Shown: positions 27,438 to 36,664 of the stretch, in pieces | Position numbering within the stretch: position 1 is the first letter of the stretch | Layout of the letters: each line of letters begins with the position of its first letter | IMG/VR virus record: IMGVR_UViG_3300027834_000010 | Span: 1 to 48,044 of that record | Length of the DNA stretch: 48,044 nt | From: a virus | Reading direction: 5' to 3' (one strand) | Notes under the pieces: model-generated | The model's database searches: none | What the model was told of the DNA's origin: nothing | What the model saw: only the letters and a program-made list of their open reading frames with translations | Program-made: the position numbers and the translations under genes

Positions 27438-29001
27438 ATTAGACGTTAGTGACTTAAAAAAGCAAACTGAGCATTTATTTACTAAGCAGTATCCAATGCT
27501 TTCTTTGTATCAAACTATCTCTGATCATTTCTATCCTGAACGGGCTGATTTTACTGTCACTCGTAATATAGGTAATGAGTTGGCTGATTTATTGGTTGAT
27601 TCATATCCTGTTTTGGTTCGTCGTGATCTTGGTAATTCATTTAGTGCAATGTTACGTGATGGAGATTGGTTTTCTGTTGGTGTAACTGGCCTTGCTGATT
27701 ATGAGGGTGAAGCATGGTTGCAATGGGCCGGTGGCCGATTGAAGTCATTGATTGATGATCGCTCTGCTAACTTTGTTCGCTCAACTAAAGAAGGTGATCA
27801 TGATTTTGCTACCTTTGGGCAATGCGTTATCAGTGTAGAGCTAAACAAATATGCTAACGGTTTATTATATCGCTGTTGGCATTTGCGAGATATGGCATGG
27901 TTTGAAGATGAAACTGGTTCTATATGTGGCGCAACAAGAAAATGGAAACCTACCTATAGGCAGCTTTATGATTATTTTGGTGACAAAAACCACCCAAGAA
28001 TAAAAGAAAAGTTACGTGATGCACCTTTTGAAGAGTGCGATATTCGTCATATGGTCATGCCATCCAATCAATACGGTGATGAAGAAATTGAATCTAAGCA
28101 TCCATACGTTTCAATTTATATCGATATGGCAAACGATCATATCATTGAAGCCGTTGGAATTAATCATAAGTACTATGTGATACCTCGCTTTCAAACTATC
28201 GCGGGTTCGCCTTATGCTTACTCTCCTGCTACCGTTGTTGGTTTGCCTGATGCTCGAGCATTACAATCAATGACTCATACTTTGCTTGAAGCTGGTGAAC
28301 GTTACGCAAGACCACCAATGATTGCTACGCAAAAGGTTATTCGTTCTGATGTTGATCTAAGCTCTGACGGTATAACGTGGGTTGATGATGAGTACGATGA
28401 AAAAATGGGCGCAGCGTTAAGACCTATCGCTCAAGATCGCGGTGGTTTCCCGATTGGTTTAGAAATGCAAGGTACTATTAAGCAGGTTTTAGCAAGTGCG
28501 TTTTACCTGGATAAACTTTCTTTGCCTAGCGTATCTCGTGAAATGACAGCATACGAAGTTTCAGAACGTATGAAGCAATACCGCCGTGAAAATTTACCAC
28601 TGTTTGCTCCTATTGAATCAGAATATAACGGCCAATTGTGCGAGATATCTTTTGATATTGCTATGCAAGCTGGCTTACTTGGTTCACCTTATGATATTCC
28701 TGAATCATTAAAAGGTCGTGATGTAGTATTTAAATTCAAATCACCACTGTCTGAATCACAAGAAGAGAAGAAAACAACGCAATTTAATATCGTTAGCCGT
28801 ATGCTTGCTGAAGCTGCTGAAGTTGACCCAAGCGTTACAGATAATGTAAACTTTGACGTAGCGTTGCGTGATGCTATTACTGGTGCCGGCGCTCCTGTAA
28901 CATGGTTACATAGTGTTGAAAATGTTATGGAAGGAAGACAGCAACAGGCAGTAATGCAAGCTGCTATGGCTGCACAGCAAGCCGGTGGAGAAGTAGAATA
29001 A
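27430..29001 (+). CDS. Portal protein (head-tail connector, T7 type)
   Basis: This 523-residue protein fits the bacteriophage head-to-tail connector family (PF12236). The N-terminus has LYQTISDHFYPERADFT. RRDLGNSFSAMLRDGDWFSVG and a long alpha/beta wing follow, then ALQSMTHTLLEAGERYARPPM. The crown part is SREMTAYEVSERMKQYRREN. Twelve subunits would form the channel for DNA at one capsid vertex. It starts at TTG 27430, inside the end of the upstream gene, with GGAAG upstream. An Ala/Gln-rich tail forms the C-terminus. Confidence 0.93.
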   Translation: MAKLDVSDLKKQTEHLFTKQYPMLSLYQTISDHFYPERADFTVTRNIGNELADLLVDSYPVLVRRDLGNSFSAMLRDGDWFSVGVTGLADYEGEAWLQWAGGRLKSLIDDRSANFVRSTKEGDHDFATFGQCVISVELNKYANGLLYRCWHLRDMAWFEDETGSICGATRKWKPTYRQLYDYFGDKNHPRIKEKLRDAPFEECDIRHMVMPSNQYGDEEIESKHPYVSIYIDMANDHIIEAVGINHKYYVIPRFQTIAGSPYAYSPATVVGLPDARALQSMTHTLLEAGERYARPPMIATQKVIRSDVDLSSDGITWVDDEYDEKMGAALRPIAQDRGGFPIGLEMQGTIKQVLASAFYLDKLSLPSVSREMTAYEVSERMKQYRRENLPLFAPIESEYNGQLCEISFDIAMQAGLLGSPYDIPESLKGRDVVFKFKSPLSESQEEKKTTQFNIVSRMLAEAAEVDPSVTDNVNFDVALRDAITGAGAPVTWLHSVENVMEGRQQQAVMQAAMAAQQAGGEVE

Positions 29002-29279
29002 TGGCAAAACAACTTAACCAGTGCTTCAAAGTTAGAAAGCCAACTGAAGCTGAACATTCCGCATTAAAATCTTTACAAAAAGGTGATGCAACAGAATATC
29101 AGCAACAGTTAGCTTTGAAGTATATTATTAATTCGACAAGTAGAGCGCAGGACCAGCTTTATATTCCGAATAGCTTTGATGAAACCGCATTCCTTAATGG
29201 TCGCGCTTTTGTCGGGCAACACATACTAAAACTATTAAATGTACCTGTAGGTACGTATAACGACAAGGCCGAAACCTAA
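29001..29279 (+). CDS. Bbp19-like phage protein
   Basis: This 92-residue protein follows the Bbp19-type pattern from Bordetella phage BPP-1 relatives. RKPTEAEHSALKSLQKG precedes a beta or helical core and ends FLNGRAFVGQHILKLLN. It has start/stop overlap with both neighbours (TAATG at each side). Probably a small connector or assembly protein; activity unknown. Confidence 0.75.
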   Translation: MAKQLNQCFKVRKPTEAEHSALKSLQKGDATEYQQQLALKYIINSTSRAQDQLYIPNSFDETAFLNGRAFVGQHILKLLNVPVGTYNDKAET

Positions 29280-30229
29280 TGTTTAAATTAAATCAAATAA
29301 CTCGTGTATTCCGTGAAGAAGAAAATGGTGGTGATGCTCCTGCTGGATTAGCTGATGCTCCTGCTGCCGCTCCAATTATTGCTGATGCTCCTGTAGATCC
29401 ACCAGGCGGTGAAGTTGTTCCATTTTATGATTCTTTGCCTGATACGTGGAGAAGTGATTTAGTAAATGCGCTTGAACTTGAAGGTGATGCTGCTGGCAAG
29501 CGATTAACGCAACTAGATCGCGTACCTGATTTTAAAACGTTAACCAAAAATTACTTTGAGTCACAAGATAAAATTCGTGAAGGTATTAAGCCAGTTGGTT
29601 TACCTGAGGATGCCACTGAACAACAATTATCAGAATACCGTGAAGCTAACGGTGTTCCTTTGGCTGTTGATGATTACGCTAAAGGCATTGATGAAGGTTT
29701 AGTTCTTGGTGAAGCTGATACTCGTATCATGGGTGAAGTTTATCAGGTGGCTCATGCTGAAAACGTTAGTACTGCTACCATGGGTAAATTAACTAACGCT
29801 ATGTTAAATGCTCGCATTGCTGAAGAAGATGCAATGATGCAGCAAGACGGTATTGACACCCAAACTAGCCAACGTCAATTAAAAGAAGCATGGGGGCCAG
29901 ACTTTCAAACTAATTTGAATATGATGAAAGGTTTAACTAATCAATTGCCTGAATCTATTCGTGAAGATTTTCTTAATGCTCGATTAGCTAATGGTCAGGC
30001 TTTATTTAACTCGCCTGAATTCGCTATCTTTATGACTGATATCGCCCGTAAAATTAACCCTGCTGGTACCGTTGTTCCTAACTCAAACAATCCAACACAA
30101 GCTATTAATGATGAAATCAAATCATTAGAATCTAAGATGACAGCTGATCCTGATGCATGGCATAAAGATAAAGATAGCCAATCTCGATTAATGTCACTTT
30201 ATGATGCTGAAGAGCAAATGAAACGATAG
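29279..30229 (+). CDS. Putative scaffolding protein
   Basis: This 316-residue acidic protein lies between portal and major capsid genes, the usual scaffold position. It has an Ala/Pro-rich N-terminus with three ADAP units and long helices (EQQLSEYREANGVPL; EDAMMQQDGIDTQTSQRQLK). The C-terminus (DEIKSLESKMTADPDAW and KDKDSQSRLMSLYDAEEQM) is typical of phage scaffold-like proteins. It would guide prohead assembly and then leave. No protease gene is next to it. Confidence 0.75.
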   Translation: MFKLNQITRVFREEENGGDAPAGLADAPAAAPIIADAPVDPPGGEVVPFYDSLPDTWRSDLVNALELEGDAAGKRLTQLDRVPDFKTLTKNYFESQDKIREGIKPVGLPEDATEQQLSEYREANGVPLAVDDYAKGIDEGLVLGEADTRIMGEVYQVAHAENVSTATMGKLTNAMLNARIAEEDAMMQQDGIDTQTSQRQLKEAWGPDFQTNLNMMKGLTNQLPESIREDFLNARLANGQALFNSPEFAIFMTDIARKINPAGTVVPNSNNPTQAINDEIKSLESKMTADPDAWHKDKDSQSRLMSLYDAEEQMKR

Positions 30230-30236
30230 GTGATAC

Positions 30237-30371
30237 ATGGCTAAAAAAACAAGTAATACTTCAGGTCGCTCAACCGTTAAAACGAATACACGAAAAAACA
30301 CGTATCGTTCACCGGCTAGAGTTGGCAAAAAGAAACAAAAGCTTACAACGATTATGAGTGGAGGTTATTAA
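30237..30371 (+). CDS. Small very basic protein (44 aa)
   Basis: ATG at 30237 follows TAGGTGATAC, and the frame ends at TAA 30369-30371. The product is Lys/Arg/Thr-rich (TNTRKNTYRSPARVGKKKQK), like small DNA-binding or capsid-internal peptides. It sits between scaffold and two small genes in the head block. Family unknown. Confidence 0.6.
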   Translation: MAKKTSNTSGRSTVKTNTRKNTYRSPARVGKKKQKLTTIMSGGY

Positions 30372-30372
30372 T

Positions 30373-30699
30373 ATGGCTACTAAGCAAGAAGTTAAAGATA
30401 TCGAACTGGCTATTGAAGATAACCGCCTTCGCGATCCTGCTAAGGCTAACGGTTTAATTTTAGCTTTGGCTATTGTTAATGATGATCATGATCCTAAGTT
30501 CATTGACGTTGAAGAACCAAAAAGCAATCAGTTTATTCCTGAAGAAAAAATGCGTATAAGCTCGTGGCCTAAAGGAGATTACGTTCTTTTTAACGGTGGT
30601 ATATTAACTGCTTATACTGGCCGTGGTCGTGAAGTGTTATCTGCAATGCCTATTGAATGGCTTATCAGTACCAAGTGGGAAAAACTCGATGAAGAATGA
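30373..30699 (+). CDS. Hypothetical head-region protein
   Basis: This 108-residue protein uses the ATG at 30373 because GGAGG lies 8 bases upstream; a GTG at 30358 is less well placed. Sequence is mixed alpha/beta with a terminal IEWLISTKWEKLDEE. No family was recognised. Confidence 0.65.
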   Translation: MATKQEVKDIELAIEDNRLRDPAKANGLILALAIVNDDHDPKFIDVEEPKSNQFIPEEKMRISSWPKGDYVLFNGGILTAYTGRGREVLSAMPIEWLISTKWEKLDEE

Positions 30700-30937
30700 T
30701 ATCAAAGTCGGTCATACTGTTTATGCTGCTTGTGAAGCTGGCGATGGTTCAGGCTTCATCTTGCCGTTAACTGTTGTTAGTGAAAAGAACTATACGCCAC
30801 CAATAGAAGGTGAGCATATGCGATATGTTCGCCGTTGGTGGTTGATCAATCATATCAATGCTAAGATGTGCAAGGTTTATCAGTCGCGCCGTAAAGCGTT
30901 GATGCAATTAAAACTGAAAGGCATTAAAATACAATAG
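30689..30937 (+). CDS. Hypothetical basic protein
   Basis: The start at 30689 overlaps the upstream gene by 11 bases and gives 82 residues beginning MKNDIKVGHTVYAACEAGDG. The beta-rich first half is followed by a basic C-terminus (KVYQSRRKALMQLKLKG). It may bind nucleic acid. No family was recognised. Confidence 0.62.
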   Translation: MKNDIKVGHTVYAACEAGDGSGFILPLTVVSEKNYTPPIEGEHMRYVRRWWLINHINAKMCKVYQSRRKALMQLKLKGIKIQ

Positions 30938-30942
30938 CATTT

Positions 30943-30982
30943 ACATTGCTTGAAGCATTTGAAACAGTGCTTCTTACAATGT
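30943..30982 (+). other. Long stem-loop in the capsid gene leader
   Basis: ACATTG/CAATGT and GAAGCA/TGCTTC pair around a 10-base loop, separated by a symmetric 3x3 internal loop (CTT/TTA). No T run follows, so it is not a typical terminator. It lies in the 218-base gap before the major capsid gene, just upstream of a promoter. Confidence 0.55.
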
Positions 30983-30988
30983 GAATAT

Positions 30989-31017
30989 TTGACTTTAAAA
31001 GTTAAACGCATTAAATT
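30989..31017 (+). promoter_or_regulatory. Candidate promoter for the major capsid gene
   Basis: TTGACT (30989-30994), 17 bases, TAAATT (31012-31017). The remaining leader to 31155 contains a short ACGG/CCGT stem around 31070-31085 and AACGAGGATT as ribosome site for the capsid gene. A dedicated promoter fits the need for much capsid protein. Confidence 0.55.
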
Positions 31018-31155
31018 TAAAAACGACACTGAATGTAAGACCCCTTATAGATATGGTGCGGCCCCGAACTCCACGGTTAACCCGTTAAAATATCATCAAA
31101 GGCTAACTCGAACTGTAGGTAATTAAACTAATTATTTTTTAACGAGGATTTACTC

Positions 31156-31986
31156 ATGGCTGATACAGCATTTCAACGCATGTACCGTCAAGAATTCGTT
31201 GCAGGTTTCGAGAAGCGTCAATCGCTTGTTCGTCACTCTGTAATTACTGAAACAGAAGTTCGTGGTAACGAAGCTGTTTTCTTAGTAGCGGATTCTGGTG
31301 GTGCAACTGCAGTTACTCGTGGTGTGAATGGTGATATTCCAACTCGCCCGGATAACTTAAATCAATTCACCGCTACTTTAAAAGAGTGGCATGATGTTCC
31401 TGAGCGTACTAACTTCAACATCTTTGCATCGCAAGGTGATGGCCGTAAGATTATGCAACAAACATCTATGGCCGTTATTAATCGCAAGATTGATGATGAT
31501 ATTTATGCCGCTTTAGATAATGCAACTAATACCTGGGGTGCTGCTGCTATTGCAACTCTAACGTTAGTTACTAAAGCTAAAACCAAGTTAGGTAATGCTT
31601 TCGCTGTTCATGATGCGCCTGTATTCGCTACTATTACGCCGGCTTATCACGGTTACCTAATGGGTATTAAAGAGTTCGCTTCCGCTGACTACGTTAATAT
31701 GAAACCTTTTGAAGGCGTTGGTAAAGATCGTGCTTTCTCTTGGTATGGTGTTAACTGGATTGTAGATGCTAACTTAACTGGTGCCGGTACAGCTGATGCT
31801 ACTTGTTTCATGTATTCGCGTAACGCTATTGGTCACGCGTGTGATATGGAACGAGTTCAAACTTTCGTTGGTTATGATGATAAGAACGATAAATCATGGG
31901 CGCGTTGTTCTACATACATGGGTTCTAAGTTATTACAGAACTCAGGTGTAGTTAAAATGCCACATGATGATTCTGCATTGTCTTAG
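31156..31986 (+). CDS. Major capsid protein
   Basis: This 276-residue protein has the pattern of the phage capsid family of BPP-1-like podoviruses. It begins FQRMYRQEFVAGFEKRQSLV, then comes VLVADSGGATAVTRGVNGD-like beta sequence. Further on are PTRPDNLNQFTATLKEWHDV, INRKIDDDIYAALDNATN, and a C-terminal core with VNWIVDANLTGAG. It assembles as HK97-fold capsomers. It has a long 5' leader with its own promoter, and codons are the most regular in the window, in line with high expression. Confidence 0.9.
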   Translation: MADTAFQRMYRQEFVAGFEKRQSLVRHSVITETEVRGNEAVFLVADSGGATAVTRGVNGDIPTRPDNLNQFTATLKEWHDVPERTNFNIFASQGDGRKIMQQTSMAVINRKIDDDIYAALDNATNTWGAAAIATLTLVTKAKTKLGNAFAVHDAPVFATITPAYHGYLMGIKEFASADYVNMKPFEGVGKDRAFSWYGVNWIVDANLTGAGTADATCFMYSRNAIGHACDMERVQTFVGYDDKNDKSWARCSTYMGSKLLQNSGVVKMPHDDSALS

Positions 31987-32047
31987 GCTTTAACGTGATC
32001 GGCTGTTAATTCAGCCTTTCGCAACTTGATAAATAAGGAGCCCTAAA

Positions 32048-32335
32048 ATGGCTTATTCAATCGCAAATCCACCAGCAATGACCTCTCAAATGGTTGGTAA
32101 GGCTGGCGGCAAGAAATGGTTTTATGATTCAACTGATGCCGCTGCAGTGGTTCGTGTTGATGGTTATATTACTGATGGCAAAGATTTAGGTATGGCTGTC
32201 GGTGATGTAGTCGAACAACGTGATACTGTTGGCGCTACTGTTGCACATAACTATGTAGTAAAGGCTATTAATGCTGATGGCAGCGCTAACTTAACTGATG
32301 GTACAGCTACACCTTCATTAACCGATACTGATTAA
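32048..32335 (+). CDS. Capsid decoration-like protein
   Basis: This 95-residue beta-rich protein directly follows the capsid gene with AAGGAG at proper spacing. KWFYDSTDAAAVVRVDGYIT and GMAVGDVVEQRDTVG resemble small head-stabilising proteins often paired with this capsid type. A cementing role is inferred from position, size and fold style. Confidence 0.7.
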   Translation: MAYSIANPPAMTSQMVGKAGGKKWFYDSTDAAAVVRVDGYITDGKDLGMAVGDVVEQRDTVGATVAHNYVVKAINADGSANLTDGTATPSLTDTD

Positions 32336-32381
32336 TACTTTCGGCTAGGTGCGTTCGGTTTCGGGCGCACTGTTTACCTTT

Positions 32382-32406
32382 GGGCTACTGGATGTAGCCC
32401 CTTTTT
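32382..32406 (+). terminator. Rho-independent terminator after the capsid genes
   Basis: GGGCTAC (32382-32388), loop TGGAT, GTAGCCC (32394-32400), then CTTTTT. A weaker hairpin (GTGCG...CGCAC) lies just upstream. It would leave capsid transcripts more abundant than tail ones. Confidence 0.88.
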
Positions 32407-32419
32407 GGGAAATAAAACA

Positions 32420-32860
32420 ATGTCAAACATAACACCAATAAAACCTACCGAATTCCAAACAGCTGAACATCGCTATCGTCGATTTGATTGTATTGTGCCA
32501 AAAGGCATAACTCGAGAAGATCTTGAAAACCCTCAATTATGGTGTAACGTTGCGCCGCAAATTAAAATGCACGATGAAGTTCGCGCTATTTCTGAAGATC
32601 ATAGCTTTGTTGCTTACTTGCTTTGTACGTTTGCCCAGGGTACTGATGCGCGTTTAAAAATCGTTGGTGGGGCTGATCTTATCGATGAAGAAGGTGAGCA
32701 AATTCAGATCGCTGAAGACAAGTATGAAATAAAATTATGTGGTGCTAAAAAGTATTGCATTATCAACAAAGAAACTGGTGAGGCTATCAAAGAAGACATC
32801 CCGAAAAAATCGACAGCCCATCGAGAATTAGAAGAGCACATAGCCGCTCTTAAATTATAG
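32420..32860 (+). CDS. Hypothetical head-tail region protein
   Basis: This 146-residue protein uses the ATG at 32420 with GGGAA 8 bases upstream. It begins MSNITPIKPTEFQTAEHRYR and has two Cys-containing beta segments (LWCNVAPQ; YEIKLCGAKKYCII). No family was recognised; position between capsid and adaptor suggests a virion or assembly role. Confidence 0.68.
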   Translation: MSNITPIKPTEFQTAEHRYRRFDCIVPKGITREDLENPQLWCNVAPQIKMHDEVRAISEDHSFVAYLLCTFAQGTDARLKIVGGADLIDEEGEQIQIAEDKYEIKLCGAKKYCIINKETGEAIKEDIPKKSTAHRELEEHIAALKL

Positions 32861-32867
32861 GTGACGC

Positions 32868-34046
32868 ATGGCAATCGATAAATTAGGTATATATAACAAC
32901 GCGTTACAGCTAATAGGCGAACGCAAGTTAGCTTCAATATCTGAGAATCGAGAGCCTAGGCGCTTGCTCGATGAAGCTTATGGTTTTGGTGCAGTTAATT
33001 ACTGCATCGAAATTGTTAAGCCTTCCTTTTCTCGTAAAACAATAAAGCTTACATCCTCTACCGCTAGCTCAAGCCACGACTTAGATAACGTATTTGATCT
33101 CCCTGAAGACTGGATTACTACCGTTGATGTATATAGCGATTCACGTTTAGATCAGCCTGTATCAAGATACATAAACGAAGATAGAACTATTGCGTGTGAG
33201 TATTCAACTATTTACGTTCGATATTCTTCTTCTGATAACAGTGAAATTTATTCTAAGTGGTCACCTTCATTCTTACATGTTGTATCAACCTATTTAGCGC
33301 GTGAAATATCAACTAGGTTAGCGCCTGAAGATTACGATATTTTAGACGCTAAGTTTTCAACTCGTGTTGAAGCTGCTTTGAACATTGAGAAAACAAAAGA
33401 ACCTCAACGCCGTTCAAAAGCATCGACCACTTCATTAACTCAGAAATGGATAAATATTTATAACGATGCACTGCTGATTATGGGGCTGGAAAAAATAAGT
33501 GATGCTAATGATGATTCATTTAGACGTTCAACATTAGATACCGCTATTGACGCTGATCTTGTTGAAGCTGCTCTTGAAGACATTGGCTGGCATTGGGCGA
33601 TAACCTCCATAAAATCCACGTACAATTCATCAATAGAACCAGAATGGGGATATTCAAGGGGTCACGATAAGCCTGATGATATGCACCGACTAGAAGGTGT
33701 TTTTTATGATGAGTACTTTCAACGACCGTTAAAAACATACATAGATGAAGGTGAAGTTTTTTTCACTGATGAAGATGAAATGTATTTGCAATATGTTTCA
33801 AGTGATTTTTACAACAATCCTGATGGATGGTCACCTTCATTTAGACGTTTGATTGGTGCGCGTTTAGCTAAAGATTGTTATATGACTCTAAACCCACGGG
33901 CAGAAAAAAAGGTTAATTCTGAATTTGATAAGCGTGATAGTGCAGCTAAGTCGATTGATGTTATGCAGTCACCACCTAGAATAATTGCTGAAGGTTCATG
34001 GGTTCGCTCGCGTAACTCAGGCAGAAGCCAAAGACGGAGACCTTAA
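32868..34046 (+). CDS. Tail tubular protein A-like adaptor, duplicated
   Basis: This 392-residue protein consists of two related halves, each like the adaptor (T7 gp11/P22 gp4 role). The first begins LGIYNNALQLIGERKLASI and contains KWSPSFLHVVSTYLAREIS. The second, from residue about 190, begins WINIYNDALLIMGLEKISDA and contains GWSPSFRRLIGARLAKDCY. Single copies are about 190-200 residues. The adaptor forms the ring between portal and tail nozzle. The Arg-rich C-terminus (SRNSGRSQRRRP) is unusual and may touch DNA or the portal. Confidence 0.82.
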   Translation: MAIDKLGIYNNALQLIGERKLASISENREPRRLLDEAYGFGAVNYCIEIVKPSFSRKTIKLTSSTASSSHDLDNVFDLPEDWITTVDVYSDSRLDQPVSRYINEDRTIACEYSTIYVRYSSSDNSEIYSKWSPSFLHVVSTYLAREISTRLAPEDYDILDAKFSTRVEAALNIEKTKEPQRRSKASTTSLTQKWINIYNDALLIMGLEKISDANDDSFRRSTLDTAIDADLVEAALEDIGWHWAITSIKSTYNSSIEPEWGYSRGHDKPDDMHRLEGVFYDEYFQRPLKTYIDEGEVFFTDEDEMYLQYVSSDFYNNPDGWSPSFRRLIGARLAKDCYMTLNPRAEKKVNSEFDKRDSAAKSIDVMQSPPRIIAEGSWVRSRNSGRSQRRRP

Positions 34047-34048
34047 CC

Positions 34049-36664
34049 TTGGCTATATATAATAAGTTTAATCGCGGTGAAATTGATCCTCTTGCATTGG
34101 CTCGTGATGATGTGACTAAGGTTAATAACTCGTGTGAGTTAATGAATAACTTTTTCCCTTTGCGTTTGGGACCTATGCAATTTCGACCTGGTATGGAATA
34201 TATAGGGTTGGTAACCGGCCAAACTTATCACGTTCCTTTTGTCGCTGGTGTAACCGATAAAGCTATTCTTGAATTCACTAATAACAAATTAAGGTTATGG
34301 GTTGATGATTCTCCTATTGCGCGTGAAGCTGTAGGTAGCACAATAACAAACCCTAACTTTTCATCCGATATTTCTGGTTGGACTGATGCATCTGGTGCGG
34401 GTAGTACGACAGGGCATGATTTTGGTGGTTACGCTGATTTAAAAGGTTCGGGTTCTACAAGTGCCGTTTTATATCAGACGGTAACTGTCTCAGGTGGTGA
34501 TGTTAATGCTGAACATGGTATTAATATCAACATATTCCAATCAAACGTTCTTGTTAAAATCGGCACCTCTGGCGCTAACAGTGATGAAATATTTAATGGA
34601 ATTCTTTCACCAGGCACACATTCATTACTTATAACTCCGACTAGTGATTTTACAGTCACGTTATCTAACAGTGAGAAATATAGCGCATTAGTTAATTCAG
34701 TTAATATTGAAGGTGCTGGTGAGTTATTTTTCCCTACTATTATAAGTGAATCTGAATTATCAACCATTCGCTACTCTCAATCTGCTGATGTTATTTTTGT
34801 TACTCATGATACTGGTAAAATTTATAGAGTTGAGCGAAGAGGAAAGAGATCGTGGTCACTTGTTGATTTCAGCTCTGATGATGGTCCTTTTGGATTTATA
34901 AATGATAGTGATATCTCAATGGCTTCGAGCGCCCTTGATGGCAACGCTACGTTAACAGCATCTTCAGATTACTTTAAACCCGGTCATGTTGGTGCGTTAT
35001 TCAAGTTAGGATCTGCAGGTCAGCAAGTTTCCGCCTCTGTTACTGTTGAAGATACCGGCACTAACTCAATACGTGTTACAGGTGTTGGCACCTCAAGACA
35101 GTTTAGTGTTAGTGTTTCAGCGTTAAGTGGTACAGGTTCAACGGTAACACTTCAAAGATCAGCCGATGATTCTAGTTGGGTTGATGTTGAAAGCTATACT
35201 AGTAATCAATCAAAAACGTTTGATGATGATCTTGATAATTCAATTTTATTTTATCGACTACATGTAAAGGTCGGTGATTATTCTTCTGGCACTATCGGTT
35301 TAGCTCTTGATTTTGCTGGCGGCTCTATTGAAGGTATCGCACGAGTTACCGCATACGTTGCAGGGACTTCGGTTACTATTCAAGTATTGGTTCCTTTTGG
35401 CTCTATCTTAGCAACTCGTGATTGGTATGAATCACAATGGTCTGATGTTTCTGGTTATCCATCTGCTAATAAATTATATGAAGGCCGCTTGTGGTTTGCT
35501 GGCAAAACTAATTTATGGGGCTCAGTATCAGATAAATTTTCATCCTTTGATCGCACTATAGAAGGCGATTCTGCATCTATATTTAAAACTATAGGCTTTG
35601 GCCCTGTTGAAACTGTTCAGTGGCTAGGTGAATCAACTCGATTAATAATGGGTATAGCTTCGGATGAAATAAGCGTTCGATCATCTAGCTTTGGTGAAAT
35701 ACTTACACCAACTAATACCAATTTAAAATCAGGATCTTCACAAGGTTCAGCACCTATAACGCCGGTCAGGATAGATGATTTACTTTATTACGTTCAACGG
35801 TCAGGCGTAAAAATGATGGAGCTTGAATACGCGCTAGGTTCAGATAATCACAAAGGCCGCGATTTAATGATGCTTAACCAAAATATTTGTATTGAAGGGA
35901 TAAAGCGCATAGCTGTTGTACGCCAACCTGAAACAAGAATTGTTGTTGTAATGAATGACGGTACCGCACGAATATATTTATTTGATGTTTCTGAAAATGT
36001 TGCTGCTTGGAGTAGGTTTAATACTCCTGATGGTTTAATTGAAGATGTGGTTACTTTGCCGGGACTTGTTGAGGATGAGATATACTTAACTGTTAATAGA
36101 TCTGGTGTTCGTGGTTTGGAAAAGATGGCAAAAATAGCGGCCTATGAAAGCAAGCATTTTGATTCATTTAAATCTTATACTTCACCTGGTACTACATTAA
36201 CAGGACTTGATCACTTAAATGGTAAAACTGTTGGTGTCTGGGGTGATGGTGCAGCGCAAGATGATGAAGTTGTGAGTGGTGGCTCAATAACAACGGGCTC
36301 ATTTACTGATGTTACTGTTGGCATAAAGTACGAAGCAGATTATTTATCTAATAAATTAGGTCAGTATGTTAAGTCTGGTTCAACTGGTGCTTCATCAAGG
36401 TTAACGAATAGAGCAAGAATAATTGATATTGGGCTTGTTGCTCACAGGCTTTACCCAGGCGTTTTAACTTTTGGGCCATCTTTTGATTTGCTAGATCCTA
36501 TGCCTGACTATGAAGAAGATGATGAACCTAATACTTATGACAACGAGCCTTTTGAGTTTAACGGTTCACACGATACTAACAGTAGGGTAGCATTAAGAGC
36601 TACAGGTCCTTGTGCTATTATGGCTTTAGTTTATGACATTAATGATAAGACCACTAGCAAGTAA
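34049..36664 (+). CDS. Tail nozzle protein (tail tubular protein B-like)
   Basis: This 871-residue protein starts at TTG 34049 with CGGAG upstream. Its N-terminus (FNRGEIDPLALARDD...NNFFPLRLGPMQFRPGMEYIG) is the hallmark of podovirus nozzle proteins of the BPP-1/T7 gp12 group. Several beta modules, including a Ser/Thr/Gly-rich inserted domain (about 105-230 and 325-430), come before the conserved SANKLYEGRLWFAGKTNLWGS part. Six copies would close the tail tube. It overlaps the acetyltransferase-like gene. Confidence 0.88.
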   Translation: MAIYNKFNRGEIDPLALARDDVTKVNNSCELMNNFFPLRLGPMQFRPGMEYIGLVTGQTYHVPFVAGVTDKAILEFTNNKLRLWVDDSPIAREAVGSTITNPNFSSDISGWTDASGAGSTTGHDFGGYADLKGSGSTSAVLYQTVTVSGGDVNAEHGININIFQSNVLVKIGTSGANSDEIFNGILSPGTHSLLITPTSDFTVTLSNSEKYSALVNSVNIEGAGELFFPTIISESELSTIRYSQSADVIFVTHDTGKIYRVERRGKRSWSLVDFSSDDGPFGFINDSDISMASSALDGNATLTASSDYFKPGHVGALFKLGSAGQQVSASVTVEDTGTNSIRVTGVGTSRQFSVSVSALSGTGSTVTLQRSADDSSWVDVESYTSNQSKTFDDDLDNSILFYRLHVKVGDYSSGTIGLALDFAGGSIEGIARVTAYVAGTSVTIQVLVPFGSILATRDWYESQWSDVSGYPSANKLYEGRLWFAGKTNLWGSVSDKFSSFDRTIEGDSASIFKTIGFGPVETVQWLGESTRLIMGIASDEISVRSSSFGEILTPTNTNLKSGSSQGSAPITPVRIDDLLYYVQRSGVKMMELEYALGSDNHKGRDLMMLNQNICIEGIKRIAVVRQPETRIVVVMNDGTARIYLFDVSENVAAWSRFNTPDGLIEDVVTLPGLVEDEIYLTVNRSGVRGLEKMAKIAAYESKHFDSFKSYTSPGTTLTGLDHLNGKTVGVWGDGAAQDDEVVSGGSITTGSFTDVTVGIKYEADYLSNKLGQYVKSGSTGASSRLTNRARIIDIGLVAHRLYPGVLTFGPSFDLLDPMPDYEEDDEPNTYDNEPFEFNGSHDTNSRVALRATGPCAIMALVYDINDKTTSK

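Noticed and set aside
31055-31110. Possible tRNA in the capsid gene leader (GC-rich patch with CTCGAAC)
   Set aside because: No cloverleaf with acceptor, anticodon and T stems can be drawn; the T-loop-like CTCGAAC is not flanked by pairing arms.
32001-32020. Terminator directly after the major capsid gene (GGCTG...CAGCC)
   Set aside because: Stem is only 5 bp and followed by TTTCG; the far better terminator is at 32382-32406.
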